The notes beneath the pieces were generated by a model. The model did no database searches, was not told where the DNA came from, and saw only the letters and a program-made list of their open reading frames with translations. A program made the translations under genes and the position numbers. Shown here piece by piece: positions 1 to 9,394 of a DNA stretch of 45,597 nt; positions within the stretch are counted from its first letter, which is position 1; every line of letters starts with the position of its first letter. The DNA is from Bradyrhizobium hipponense (lineage in GTDB: Bacteria; Pseudomonadota; Alphaproteobacteria; Rhizobiales; Xanthobacteraceae): positions 1 to 45,597 of the forward strand of contig NZ_VSTH01000145.1 of NCBI RefSeq assembly GCF_008123965.1, read 5' to 3'.

Positions 1-8
1 ATAGGATC

Positions 9-138
9 TGAGGTGCGAGCCAAGCGGCGCAACGCGCCGTTTGGAGAGCCTCGAAGGATGAATGGCCGAGATGCAGCGGGCCGTCGCCCTTCGAGGCTGG
101 CTCCGCGCCGCGATTGCGCCGCGCCCCGCGCATCTCAG
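9..138. repeat. Intergenic dyad repeat (large REP-like hairpin)
   Basis: The stretch folds back on itself. CTGAGGTGCG near 9-18 pairs with CGCATCTCAG at 129-138 with one G-U pair, and GCCTCGAAGG at 48-57 is the exact reverse complement of CCTTCGAGGC at 88-97. No reading frame of interest crosses it. Repeats of this style are common between genes in Bradyrhizobium genomes; that assignment is from memory, while the dyad itself is seen directly. Confidence 0.55.
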
Positions 139-234
139 AGGGTGTGATTTTTTTTGACGGTGGGGCAAGCAAATCTAGCCGATGGCCGATGCGATGTGAT
201 TCTCTTGCGATGATGGGATTCGCGGGAGACCACG

Positions 235-1262
235 ATGGCTAGCGATGAATTGTTTGGGGCACTGCCGGCGCAATCGAAGCCGCAAGCCGAAGGAGCGCCG
301 CTCGGGGCGCCTCGGCTGCGTGAACCCGAACGCGACCAGATCGCATTGCGGGCGGTGGATATCGAGAGCCTGATCGGGGAAGCCCATCCGGCGCGCCTGT
401 TCTGGTCCTATGTCGAAGAGCTTGATCTGAGCGAACTGGAGAACCGGATCAAGGCCAGGGGCGATCGTCCCGGTCACCCCGCGACATCGCCCCGATTGTT
501 GGTGGCGCTGTGGCTGCTTGCCACGAGCGAAGGCATTGGCAGCGCGCGGGCGTTGGCGCGGTTATGCGACAGCCACGATGCCTATCGTTGGCTGTGCGGC
601 GGGGTGTCGGTGAACTATCACATGCTGGCGAACTTCCGGGTTGACTGTGCCGATCTGCTCGACCGGCTGCTCAGCGAGCATCTGGCGGCGCTGGCGCAGG
701 CTGGACTGGTCAATCTGGCGACGCTGGCGCAGGACGGGGTGCGGGTCCGGGCCAGCGCGGGAGCCGCCTCGTTCCGGCGCCAGGCGACACTGGACAAGCA
801 TCTGGCCTTGGCTGAGGCGGTGGTGGAGGACCTCAAGCATGAGGTCGACGCGCGCTCGAATGCGAGCAATCAGCGTGCCCGGGCGGCCAGGGAGCGAGCC
901 GCGCGGAGCGCAGCGAGCACGTGAGAGCGGCGCAGGCGGCGCTGGCCGAGATCAAGCAGCAAGAAACGCGAAGAGAAGCGCGACAACGGCAAAAAACCGA
1001 AGGAGCCACGCGCGTCCACGACGGACGCCGATGCGCGGGTCATGAAGATGGCCGACGGCGGCTTCCGGCCAGCCTACAACGTGCAGGTGACCAGCCCGGT
1101 CCGCCAACAGATCGTCGCCGACATCAATATCTACAATACCGGTTTCGACCGCGGCCTGATGCGTCCCGTGCTGGAGCGGCAGCGCGCGCGACCTGGCGGT
1201 CTGCCCAAAGACCATCTCGTGGACGGCGGCTTTGGCAGCGCCCAAGATATCGAATGGGCGCA
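235..1262 (+). pseudogene. IS1182-type transposase, 5' part, frameshifted and truncated
   Basis: The frame opens at ATG 235 and reads through a typical IS1182/IS5-superfamily N-terminus (SPRLLVALWLLATSEG, then YHMLANFRVD and QDGVRVRASAG, whose Asp is a likely catalytic residue). It stops early near 922. The protein sequence continues in another frame (AALAEIKQQETRRE, about 925-975) and then in a third (MKMADGGFRPAYNVQV to VDGGFGSAQDIEWAH, ending at about 1262). At least two indels therefore interrupt it. The expected C-terminal third with the catalytic Glu is missing here, but a matching piece lies at 32012-32301 in the same orientation. The element is inactive. Terminal inverted repeats were not identified. 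Confidence 0.82.
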
Positions 1263-1568
1263 TTATTTTCGCCGGGCCCCTTTTCTTCCCGGTCGATGGC
1301 CGTCCATTCCCCTGCGATCTGAGGTCGCTTGTTCCTCCTCGGAGGCGAGCGAGCAGGCGCTCCCGCCTTGCCTCTGCAGCGGCCCGCTCCTTCTCTGGGT
1401 GCCTCAGCTGCTCTTTTTTTGGGGACGCGACACAGCTCTCTTATTTTGGCGATGCAAGTAATGTCGTGGTAACCAGAATTGCAACCATAGAGAGCAATCT
1501 GTTCGAGGGTCTAACCTGTTTCAAGTCGATGGAACGAGCAGGCTCAAGACTGTATGCCGGCAACTGCA
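1263..1568. other. Intergenic remnant next to the IS break
   Basis: No complete gene is seen. On the minus strand from about 1425 to 1263 there is an open stretch coding a basic, helix-prone peptide (EKERAAAEARRERLLARLRG and later GKKRGPAKIMR) that ends exactly at the transposase break. It looks like the tail or middle of some other gene that I do not recognise. From 1460 to 1568 I see nothing. Confidence 0.35.
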
Positions 1569-2894
1569 TCACACTTGGCGACCCGCCGGCATGTTGCGCG
1601 ACGCGCGCTTGGCGCTCTTAATGCGCCACTCAGACGCCGGGCGCGCTGGCCAAAAAACGCGCGGTGATGACGCGGCATTTCCCCTCAGATCGAGAAGGCG
1701 GCGCATTTGCGGAACGCAGACCTGCTCCGCGTCATAATGATCGATAATGTAGCGGCGGGCGCTTTCGCGGACCGCGGAAAATTTTGATGGCTGCTCCAGC
1801 GCTTCAATGATCCGTCCGGCAAGCTCGTCCGCCGCGAAAAATGGGACCAGCAGGCCGTTCTCGCCGGAGCTGATGATTTCGCGCACCGGCGCCGTGTCGG
1901 AACCGATGACGAGGCACCCGGCACTCATCGCTTCTAACATCGACCAGGACAGCACAAAGGGATACGTAAAATAGACATGCGCCGATGATACCTGAAGCGC
2001 TGCAATAAAGGCTTGATATGAGACGCCCCCCATGAAATGAACGCGGGACAAGTCTAGGCGATGGCGAACCTCGTTAAGGAAGATCGATTTCCAGGTCTCG
2101 CCCGCCGGAGGCGGAAGTCCATAGGATATGCCATCCCTGCCGATGATGACAATCTGAGCGTTCGGCCGGCGTCTTAAGATCTCCGGCAGTGCGCGCATGA
2201 AGATATGGTAGCCTCTCAGCGGCTCGAGATTGCGCGCGACAAACGTCACGACCTCGTCGGACGGCCGGAGGTGCTTTCCGTTCGGCAGCGTAAGGCGCGC
2301 CTGCGGGTTCGGTCGCATACGCGCTGTGTCAACGCCCTCATGAATCACTTCGATCTTGCCGCGATAATGTGCGGGAAACGTCGATTGCTGCCACTTCGTT
2401 GGCGAGATGCCTATTTCGCAGTCCTCAAGCGCGAGCAGGGTCGTCGCATTCTTCAACTGAAGCCCGATGTGACCATCAAGTCCGGGCATTGGAAACTCCG
2501 GATCAAATCCGATGTCACGCCCCTCGGCCCCGTAAAAGAATTCGCAATAGACGAGCAATCGTGCCTTGGGAAACATCGTGCGCAACGGCAGCGTCTCGCC
2601 CCATCCGGGATGGGCGAGAATCAGATCCGGCGTGAACCCCGACGTGGCCAGACTCGAAAGGCTGTACAGCACCTGCTCGGCGCGCCGGCACTCGACATCG
2701 AAACGTCGCGCAAACGGATGCGTTGCTGAAACGTCCGCACCAGGAAGAGCGTATTTGATCAATCTCACGGACGGCATTGATCTTGCAGTCGATGCACCGA
2801 CGGCCACGACTTCGAAGCCTGGCTCCTTGGCCAAAGCAGCCGCAATATTGCGATATTGTGCCGGGAAATTGTTGTGAACGAATAGAATCTTCAT
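1569..2894 (-). CDS. Glycosyltransferase family 4 (GT-B) protein
   Basis: This 441-residue protein has the two Rossmann-like halves of GT4 enzymes. The N-terminal half starts MKILFVHNNFPAQYRNIA, the classic opening of an NDP-sugar retaining glycosyltransferase. The C-terminal half contains the sugar-nucleotide binding region RNLEPLRGYHIFMRALPEIL (about 221-240) and the E-x7-E type motif region SWSMLEAMSAG (316-326) followed by APVREII. The C-terminal tail after about residue 405 is basic and less family-like. No signal peptide or membrane segment is evident, so it should act in the cytoplasm, probably adding one sugar to a lipid-linked glycan. It is transcribed alone and away from the plus-strand glycosyltransferase operon. 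Donor and acceptor cannot be told from sequence. Confidence 0.85.
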   Translation of the reverse strand: MKILFVHNNFPAQYRNIAAALAKEPGFEVVAVGASTARSMPSVRLIKYALPGADVSATHPFARRFDVECRRAEQVLYSLSSLATSGFTPDLILAHPGWGETLPLRTMFPKARLLVYCEFFYGAEGRDIGFDPEFPMPGLDGHIGLQLKNATTLLALEDCEIGISPTKWQQSTFPAHYRGKIEVIHEGVDTARMRPNPQARLTLPNGKHLRPSDEVVTFVARNLEPLRGYHIFMRALPEILRRRPNAQIVIIGRDGISYGLPPPAGETWKSIFLNEVRHRLDLSRVHFMGGVSYQAFIAALQVSSAHVYFTYPFVLSWSMLEAMSAGCLVIGSDTAPVREIISSGENGLLVPFFAADELAGRIIEALEQPSKFSAVRESARRYIIDHYDAEQVCVPQMRRLLDLRGNAASSPRVFWPARPASEWRIKSAKRASRNMPAGRQV

Positions 2895-3291
2895 CGCCGC
2901 CGCTCTGGGACTGGTCCCTCATGCCAAGCATCGTTCGGGAATGAGTGCAAGCATGGAGTTATTTATAGCAAGAATTGGCGGCAGCGAAGCACCCGACTTC
3001 CAACACAAAACTTAACTTCAAGTTTTATCTGTTCTCGTCTTGCTCGCTTCGTGAGCAAAGGCGCCGTCTGATTGACCAGACAATCAATCCGTCATGACAC
3101 GAGTGTGTCACTCGTCCACAAGTTTCCGATCGCTAAACAGCTTAAGTACTTCTTCGCGTCGAAGCTTTCCTGACATTTTCCTGCCCCAAATTAAAGCGAT
3201 TAAGTCCAAACGTATGCCACCTTTGGTTTTGCGCTCGCCACGCGAGTTTTGATGATTGCTTTAGTCTTAGAGACCCAAGTCCAAGCGCGCG
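2895..3291. promoter_or_regulatory. Divergent promoter region with inverted repeat TGACAC-GAGT-GTGTCA
   Basis: This 397-base gap separates the minus-strand GT4 gene from the plus-strand operon that starts at 3292. It is locally AT-rich (2950-3040). It contains a perfect 6-base inverted repeat with a 4-base spacer at 3095-3110 (TGACAC-GAGT-GTGTCA), overlapping a second small dyad GAGTG-TGT-CACTC at 3101-3113. The position would suit an operator for either direction; the regulator is unknown and the function is inference. Confidence 0.35.
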
Positions 3292-3519
3292 GTGAGCCTT
3301 CCGATGAAGATTAAACAATATCTCCTCGACTCTGAGTTGCAAAACTGGCGTGCTGACATCGGCGTCGATGACATCGCGGATGTCATTGCGCTGCTGAGAG
3401 ACGAGAATGACAGGCTTCGTCAGATGGCGGAGCTGCTCAGCGCTGAAACCGACTACATGCGCCGGTCTCTGTTGCCGCCGCAGTGGCGTCCCGCCGTTCG
3501 CTTGAGGAGCATTCCCTAA
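3292..3519 (+). CDS. Small unrecognised protein (75 aa), first gene of glycosyltransferase operon
   Basis: The frame can start at GTG 3292 or ATG 3304 (MKIKQYLLDSELQNW); no strong ribosome site decides between them. The product is short, charged and predicted helical in the middle (VIALLRDENDRLRQMAELL), which could form a short coiled coil, and it ends with a proline/arginine-rich tail. There is no signal peptide or membrane segment. It lies 30 bases before the next unrecognised gene, and both precede two large GT2 glycosyltransferases, so a shared transcript and a helper role in the same assembly are plausible. I do not recognise a family. Confidence 0.5.
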   Translation: MSLPMKIKQYLLDSELQNWRADIGVDDIADVIALLRDENDRLRQMAELLSAETDYMRRSLLPPQWRPAVRLRSIP

Positions 3520-3549
3520 AGTGTCTCGTTCACGGAGCGGTCCGCACGC

Positions 3550-4479
3550 GTGATCGTCAGGCAGCAAAAACAATCCTGGTTTATCGGATCTGATTCGGGG
3601 GCAATGATGGGCGATGTTGAGCAGCAGAAAGTCGTAAGTCTCGATCGGGGACTCTTCTTCGTGAGCTACAAGAGTGCCGACGATCTCGCCTCGCCGCCGC
3701 ACGTCACGGTTGTACCGACGCAGGGTCATGAGGGCCGCATGGAGCTCATCTTGCATCCCGACGCGACGGAGCCGACGCTTTGGGAGCCCAATTCCGGCCT
3801 GATGGTCAGGGTCAACACACCCGGCACGTTGCAGATTCAGGTTCAGCCGATGCGACCCGGGGGGTCGCGCGCGGCCACGGTTCGTATCGAACCAATTCAG
3901 TCCGGCCGAGCGCCGCTCGCCGCGCAACGTGAGCGCGCCGCCATGTACGCGAATGTTGCAATGGACGGTCTCAAGGTCCTCGGCCACGTCGCAGGTCGCG
4001 GCGATGTTGTCGTCGCACCCAACGCATGGATTGCAGGTCCAATGGCCCCATCGCGCATCGAAGGGATTGCCCTTGAGTGGCCGGGGAAGCCGGCGGGTCT
4101 CGATATCCGCTATGCGGTCCAATTCGCCAACGGCCAGGCGGGGAGTGGCAAAATGGTGCCGCTCGGGACTTATGCCGGCACGCGTGGACGAGCCTTGCCG
4201 ATTACCGGCGTCGTGCTGGAAATCAGTGGCGCCGAGGGATTCGAGTTCGTGGCGGAAGCGACGTTCTTGAACGCGCCGACCTTGCGCGCCGTCGGCAAAC
4301 GCGTCGTGCTGTCAGGGCCGACCAGCCGCGAGCCTCTGGTTGGCATTCGCGTAGGCGTCAACGCGAGAGCAGCCCCGGACAATATCGTCCTTCCCGTAAA
4401 GCCGGCCCGAAAGCCGGTCGGCTCCGGCCGGGTCCGCGTCTTCCGCAGCCGGGCACGCCAAGAGAGTTCCGTCGGCTAG
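3550..4479 (+). CDS. Unrecognised protein linked to GT2 glycosyltransferases
   Basis: The open frame starts at GTG 3550; ATG 3604 or ATG 3607 (MGDVEQQKVVSLDRGLFF) is a possible alternative start. The protein is about 290-309 residues, rich in short beta-prone segments (HVTVVPTQGHEGRMELIL, LMVRVNTPGTLQIQVQP, ALPITGVVLEISG), with a basic C-terminal tail (PARKPVGSGRVRVFRSRAR). It has no obvious signal peptide, membrane helix or catalytic motif and looks like one or two beta-sandwich domains. It sits 30 bases after the 75-aa gene and 13 bases before the 831-aa glycosyltransferase, so it very likely belongs to the same transcript. A carbohydrate-binding or scaffold role for the neighbouring enzymes is a guess. 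Confidence 0.7.
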   Translation: MIVRQQKQSWFIGSDSGAMMGDVEQQKVVSLDRGLFFVSYKSADDLASPPHVTVVPTQGHEGRMELILHPDATEPTLWEPNSGLMVRVNTPGTLQIQVQPMRPGGSRAATVRIEPIQSGRAPLAAQRERAAMYANVAMDGLKVLGHVAGRGDVVVAPNAWIAGPMAPSRIEGIALEWPGKPAGLDIRYAVQFANGQAGSGKMVPLGTYAGTRGRALPITGVVLEISGAEGFEFVAEATFLNAPTLRAVGKRVVLSGPTSREPLVGIRVGVNARAAPDNIVLPVKPARKPVGSGRVRVFRSRARQESSVG

Positions 4480-4492
4480 GGGCGATCCGAGA

Positions 4493-6988
4493 ATGGAGCC
4501 GCGAAGCGCGGGTGAGCGATCGACAAGGTCGGACCACCGTCGCATGGTTCTCGACGTCTCCTCGCTTGTCGGACCTCGCGCGCATATCGCGCTCGAGCGC
4601 CTCGCAGCCAAGGCGCTGACAGCCCAGGACTTCGTCGCGGCGCTGAAATACGCGGATCGACGCATCCGGGTTGCCCCTCCGCCGGCCGCGCATTGCTTTG
4701 TTCTCCGGGCCGAAGCCGCCTGGAGGCTTGGACTTGAAGAAGCTGCGCTGGCCGACCTTGGGCAGGCGCTTCTTGTCGATCCTTCCGATATCGGCGCCAA
4801 CCGCCGGATGCTTGCATGGGGAACAGACGATCGGCGACGGGCCGCAGCCGCTCAACTGATACCCCGCGAAGGCAATCCAACCATCCTCCGAGCTGCCATC
4901 GCGGAGCTGCGGCGTGCCGGGGGGCAGCATTGGGCGGCCTGCTCGGTGTTCGACAATCACGTGACGGGCTGGGCCGCCTGGACCAGGTCCTTCCCCATCG
5001 AAGTGAGCCTTGCAACTGAAGATGGCACGCTGACGAGTGTTCTCGAGCACAATCCCTTTCACCCTCTGGCGAGCGCAGACGTGCGGGCCACGACCTTTTT
5101 GGTTCGGCGGCCACCGTCCATAACACCTCAGATCGTGATGCTTAGATGCGGCGAAGAGATCACCCAAGTCCGACGCGTGGCACCCAACCTCGCCTCGACG
5201 GTGAGCCTTCGTTCCGCCCGCCACCCTTCCACCAAGCTCGGATCGAAGGTCGATCGGCCGACCGTCATCGTCCCCGTCTATAGGGATACACGGGCAACGA
5301 TCGAATGCTTCGAGAGTCTCGAAAAGGCAAGGCGCCCGTGGGGGTCCCGCAAGGACGCCTTTCAGGTTCTCGCCGTCGATGACGCCAGTCCCGAAATGGA
5401 GCTGCGGAGTTACCTGAGCGAACTCGCCGCGGCGGGCAAGATCCGTCTTCTCGTGAACACGGTCAATCTCGGCTTTGTCGGCGCGATCAATCAGGCGCTG
5501 AGGGAGATCCCGACGGGTGACGTCGTGCTGCTCAACTCCGACACCCTCGTCCCACCCGGCTTCGTCGATCGATTGGCTGATGTGGCGCATTCGGCGCCGA
5601 ACATCGGCACCATCACGCCGCTCTCCAACAACGGCGATATCTTCTCCTTTCCAACGCCGAACGACGTCAATCCGATGCCCGGCTATGACGAGATCGTCGC
5701 GATCGACCGTATAGCAGGCGCCGCCAACGCGGGAAGCGCGATCGACATCGCAAGCGGCATCGGATTCTGCCTCTACGTTACTCGCGTCTGCCTCGACAGC
5801 GTGGGCGAGCTCTCAGACAATTTCGAGCGCGGTTATCTCGAGGACGTCGATCTCTGCCTCCGCGCGCGCGCCAACGGCTTCCGCAATGTTTGCGCGCCCT
5901 CGGTCTATGTCGGACATCACGGCTCAAAGTCCTTTCAGCAGGAGAAACGAGGCCTCGTGCTTCATAATCTCGGCATTTTGGACCAGCGATTCCCGAACTA
6001 CCGCGAAGAATGCCGCGCCTTTGAAATCGCCGATCCGCTGCGGCCGGCGCGCGCGGCGCTCGAGCGGGCGCTGCCATGGCCGGCGGAGCCATCGGTGCTG
6101 GTGCTCGCGAGCGCGCGGACCTGCCCTGCGGTAACCGACGCGCGGATACGCCATCTTCGCCTGCGTGGCGAACGCGCAATCCTGCTCCTGCGGGAGCACG
6201 ACGTCCTTCATCTCAGGGCTGCCGATGGAGGTTTGCCGCAGGCCACGCGTTTGAGCCTCGGTACGGAGGTAGGTCGCACCGAGGCCGGCGACCTCCTGAC
6301 CCGGTTATGCCCAAAGCGTATCGAAATCCTCGACCCGAATCCGTCGCCACTGCTCATCGACTTGATCGGGGGCCTCGATCTTCCGGTCGATCGCTGGCTG
6401 ATATCGGAGAGCATTGGCGAGCTTGCGATCCTGCCCTCCGGCACGACTCCGCTTCTCGTCCCCAGCAAAGCTGCCAAGGCTTACGCGCAAAACAGGTGGC
6501 CCAATCGCAAGATCGTGCTGCACGATTGGCCCATAGGCTCCCTGACGCTGCCTCCAATTTCCGCCTCTCACAAATCCCTCATCATCGTTTCCTCGACGCC
6601 ATCGCCTGCATCCCTGCGCGCGATACGAACATTGGCAGATCGTCTGTGGCGACACGAACCATCGCTATCGATCGTCATCGCCGGGACCACATGCGGCGAT
6701 GATCGCCTGATGTCGCAGCCCAATATCTTCGTCACGGGCGCGATTGCGGCGGATGAGCTGGGCGACGTCCTGACACCGTATAATCCGGGCTGGATCCTCA
6801 CCGATTTCGAGCAGCCCATCTTCGGACATCCTCTCGTCGAGACCGTCAAACAGGCGGCGAGACCCGTTGCTTATTGCGACTGGTCCGGCGGCGCGCTGAA
6901 ACCCCGCAAAGGCGACCTTGCGATTCCTGCCATTGTGAACGCGGCAGGGCTTGCCGATCTCGTGGTCGATTGGATCGCGCGGGCATGA
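4493..6988 (+). CDS. Large glycosyltransferase: TPR-like N-terminus, GT2 domain, GT-B-like C-terminus
   Basis: The product is 831 residues; M18 at 4544 is an alternative start. Residues about 30-110 are helical and TPR-like (FVLRAEAAWRLGLEEAALAD, then QALLVDPSD). A GT2 (GT-A) domain spans about 256-490: VIVPVYRDTRATIECFESL, the nucleotide-binding AVDDASP, the metal-binding region LLNSDTLVPPGF, and the acceptor-side region GYLEDVDLCLRARANG, which carries an E-D motif. The last 300 residues (VLVLASARTCPAV, then SLIIVSSTPSPASL, then TDFEQPIFGHPLVETV) resemble a degenerate GT-B half. It is predicted cytoplasmic. Its stop overlaps the start of the next GT2 gene by four bases (ATGA), so the two are translationally coupled. 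The sugar specificity is not readable; rhamnose is plausible from the nearby rfb genes. Confidence 0.82.
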   Translation: MEPRSAGERSTRSDHRRMVLDVSSLVGPRAHIALERLAAKALTAQDFVAALKYADRRIRVAPPPAAHCFVLRAEAAWRLGLEEAALADLGQALLVDPSDIGANRRMLAWGTDDRRRAAAAQLIPREGNPTILRAAIAELRRAGGQHWAACSVFDNHVTGWAAWTRSFPIEVSLATEDGTLTSVLEHNPFHPLASADVRATTFLVRRPPSITPQIVMLRCGEEITQVRRVAPNLASTVSLRSARHPSTKLGSKVDRPTVIVPVYRDTRATIECFESLEKARRPWGSRKDAFQVLAVDDASPEMELRSYLSELAAAGKIRLLVNTVNLGFVGAINQALREIPTGDVVLLNSDTLVPPGFVDRLADVAHSAPNIGTITPLSNNGDIFSFPTPNDVNPMPGYDEIVAIDRIAGAANAGSAIDIASGIGFCLYVTRVCLDSVGELSDNFERGYLEDVDLCLRARANGFRNVCAPSVYVGHHGSKSFQQEKRGLVLHNLGILDQRFPNYREECRAFEIADPLRPARAALERALPWPAEPSVLVLASARTCPAVTDARIRHLRLRGERAILLLREHDVLHLRAADGGLPQATRLSLGTEVGRTEAGDLLTRLCPKRIEILDPNPSPLLIDLIGGLDLPVDRWLISESIGELAILPSGTTPLLVPSKAAKAYAQNRWPNRKIVLHDWPIGSLTLPPISASHKSLIIVSSTPSPASLRAIRTLADRLWRHEPSLSIVIAGTTCGDDRLMSQPNIFVTGAIAADELGDVLTPYNPGWILTDFEQPIFGHPLVETVKQAARPVAYCDWSGGALKPRKGDLAIPAIVNAAGLADLVVDWIARA

Positions 6989-9333
6989 GCATGTCGCGTC
7001 TCTCCTGCCCCCAGTCCGAAGCGTCGATCAGACCAAAGCTCGTCAGCCGGCTCGAGCTTGCGCACGACGGGACGTTGTCCGGCTTCGTCTACGACGCCCA
7101 CGCGACGGAGCGCCGCTATACCGTTGAGATCTTGCTCGACGGCCTGGTGTTCAGCACGGCCTATGCCGACGCCTTCGTTCCCGAGCTCTCTGAACAAGGG
7201 CTTCAGGCGAGTTGCGGCTTTGCGGTCACGATCGACCCCGATCTGCTTCGCGCCGCGCGCATACTCGAGGCACGCCTCGCCAATCTTGGCACTCTCCTTG
7301 GCCACCCCATCGATCTGGAGAGTGGCCGCGCAAGTCTCGTTGATCTGCGCAAAACATGCGAGTTGCGCTGGCTTGGCGGGTTGCACTTCCAGGGCTGGAT
7401 CGATGGCGAATCCGCTCTCTTCCTGGAGGCAATCGTTGACGGAGAGGCCGTCGCACAGGTTCACGCCACGGCTTGGACGCATGTCGGCGAAGCTGCCGCA
7501 CACCGGAACGTGCGCGCCTTTGATCTTCACGTTCCGCAACGCTTTGCCGACGGACGCGTTCATCGCGTTTCGCTGCGCAGGGAAGACGGCGAGCCAATTC
7601 CGGCGACGGCCGTCTTTGTCGCCTTTCCCGACGGCCTCGCCGGAATGATCGACGCGCTCGGCGGCTACGGTGCCGAGCGTCTGCGCGGCAAGCTCTATGA
7701 CCAACTGATCCCGGCCTCGCTTCCCCTCGCCGACTACGTGAATTGGCGCGATCGCTTTCCGCTGCTGGCGCCGCTGGCAAGCGGCCTTGCGCTCGCTGTC
7801 GTCATCGCCGGCGCCGCCGGCGCAGAGCAAACGCTCGCCGCGCTGGAGACCCAGACCCACGAAGGCTGGACTGCCGGCGTGATCGACGGCGAGCCGCTCT
7901 CCGTCGATACCGACGCTCTCCTGGAATTTCTGAACGATGCCGCATCCGATACACATCATGTCGTCATCGCGATAGCAGGCGTGGTGCTCGAGCCGAATGC
8001 CTTGGCCCGCATCGCGGCCGCATTCGACGCCTATCCCGATGCGATCGCCCTGTACGGCGATCTCGATTTTCTTGCTGAGGACGGCCGGCTCTGGCCGCTG
8101 GCCTTTCCCGCGTTCGACTACGAGCGAATGCTCGAGCAAGGTTATTGTGCACATCTGTTCGCCGTGCGACGCGAGGCCCTGCTCGCCGGCCTCGAGGCCC
8201 GCCCAGACAATCTCTATCGTCTTTTCAACTGCTTGCTCGATCGTGTTGGTCCGCGTCAGGCGAACATCCTTCATTTGCCGGGAGCGCTGGCGACGCTGCC
8301 TAGACTCGATCGCACCAACGCCAGCCATCAGCTTGCCGCGGCGAGCCAGATGCACCTCAACGCACGCGCCGTCGGCGCGGACGTGACCCCACAACAGGGT
8401 AACCTCTTCCCTGCGGTCCGAATTGGTCGAGCCATTTCGCGCCAGCGTGTGACCGTGGTCATTCCGACCCGCGATCGCCTCCCCCTCCTACGGACCTGTC
8501 TCGACAGCATCGCGCCCGCAGTGGAGCGCTGCCGCGCAGATATCCTCGTCGTCGACAACGACAGTGTCGATCCGGACACCATCGCCTACCTTGCAGATCT
8601 GCCGAGACAGGCCGTGCGAACCTTGCGGGTTGAAGGCCCCTTCAACTTCGCCAGGCTGAACAATCAAGCCGCAGCGGTCCTCAATAGCGATGTGCTCTGT
8701 CTCCTCAACAACGACATCGAAGCGAGCACCGACGACTGGCTCGAGGAGATGCTGACGCGGCTCGCCGAGCCTGATGTCGGCGCGGTCGGCGCACTCCTGA
8801 CCTGGCCTGGCGGCGTCGTGCAGCATGGCGGTGTCGTCTTGGGAATGAACTTTGCGGCGACCCACGCCTTCGCGGACAGATTCGCCGATGATCCCGGCTT
8901 TCTCGATCAACTGCTTGTGGCCCACGAATGCAGCGCGGTGACTGCGGCCTGCCTCGCGACGAGACGCAGCGACTATCTTGCCGTCGGCGGCATGGACGAA
9001 GCGCGCTTTGCGGTCGCCTTCAACGACGTCGACTATTGCTTACGGCTGCGTCAGGCGGGCAAGCGCATCGTCTTGACGCCGCATGCGAAGCTGGTTCACG
9101 CCGAATCTGCCAGCCGCGGCGCGGATGATCGCGCCGACCGTCGCGGCCGGTTCGAGCGCGAACTCAATCTGCTTCGGGCGCGCTGGGGTGAATGGCTCAA
9201 CGAGGACCCGACATACAATCCGCAGCTTTCCCGCGATGGCATTCCCTACGGCGGCCTCGCCTGGCCGCCGGGGCCACGCGCCCCTCGCTACAATCATCTC
9301 GGACCGGCGCGCGACGTGCCGTTGGGATTTTGA
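6985..9333 (+). CDS. Large GT2 glycosyltransferase with a degenerate N-terminal GT domain
   Basis: I place the start at ATG 6985, which overlaps the previous stop as ATGA; the frame is open further upstream but would then run inside the previous gene. The 782-residue product has an N-terminal region of about 250 residues without known motifs. A weak GT-A-like segment follows at about 265-480 (LALAVVIAGAAGAEQTLAAL, LEPNALARIAAAFDAYPDAI, YGDLDFL). A clear active-looking GT2 domain lies at about 488-720: VTVVIPTRDRLPLLRTCLDS, ILVVDNDS, CLLNNDIEAS, and FNDVDYCLRLRQAGKRIVLT. This tandem of a decayed and an intact GT-A domain occurs in multi-domain polysaccharide polymerising enzymes (family knowledge). 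It is the last gene of the 3292-9333 operon. Confidence 0.85.
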   Translation: MSMSRLSCPQSEASIRPKLVSRLELAHDGTLSGFVYDAHATERRYTVEILLDGLVFSTAYADAFVPELSEQGLQASCGFAVTIDPDLLRAARILEARLANLGTLLGHPIDLESGRASLVDLRKTCELRWLGGLHFQGWIDGESALFLEAIVDGEAVAQVHATAWTHVGEAAAHRNVRAFDLHVPQRFADGRVHRVSLRREDGEPIPATAVFVAFPDGLAGMIDALGGYGAERLRGKLYDQLIPASLPLADYVNWRDRFPLLAPLASGLALAVVIAGAAGAEQTLAALETQTHEGWTAGVIDGEPLSVDTDALLEFLNDAASDTHHVVIAIAGVVLEPNALARIAAAFDAYPDAIALYGDLDFLAEDGRLWPLAFPAFDYERMLEQGYCAHLFAVRREALLAGLEARPDNLYRLFNCLLDRVGPRQANILHLPGALATLPRLDRTNASHQLAAASQMHLNARAVGADVTPQQGNLFPAVRIGRAISRQRVTVVIPTRDRLPLLRTCLDSIAPAVERCRADILVVDNDSVDPDTIAYLADLPRQAVRTLRVEGPFNFARLNNQAAAVLNSDVLCLLNNDIEASTDDWLEEMLTRLAEPDVGAVGALLTWPGGVVQHGGVVLGMNFAATHAFADRFADDPGFLDQLLVAHECSAVTAACLATRRSDYLAVGGMDEARFAVAFNDVDYCLRLRQAGKRIVLTPHAKLVHAESASRGADDRADRRGRFERELNLLRARWGEWLNEDPTYNPQLSRDGIPYGGLAWPPGPRAPRYNHLGPARDVPLGF

Positions 9334-9394
9334 GGCGACGCCTCATCGCCCCCTTAAGCCGCCGCGCGCCTCTTTCGCTCGATCAGCCGGTGAA

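Noticed and set aside
3142..4122. Open frame antisense to the 309-aa gene
   Set aside because: The plus-strand genes have operon spacing with the downstream glycosyltransferases; the antisense product is Arg/His-rich without motifs.
6871..8394. Long open frame antisense to the 782-aa glycosyltransferase
   Set aside because: Its composition is a mirror of the GT2 coding strand, and it has no family features; such antisense frames are common in high-GC genes.
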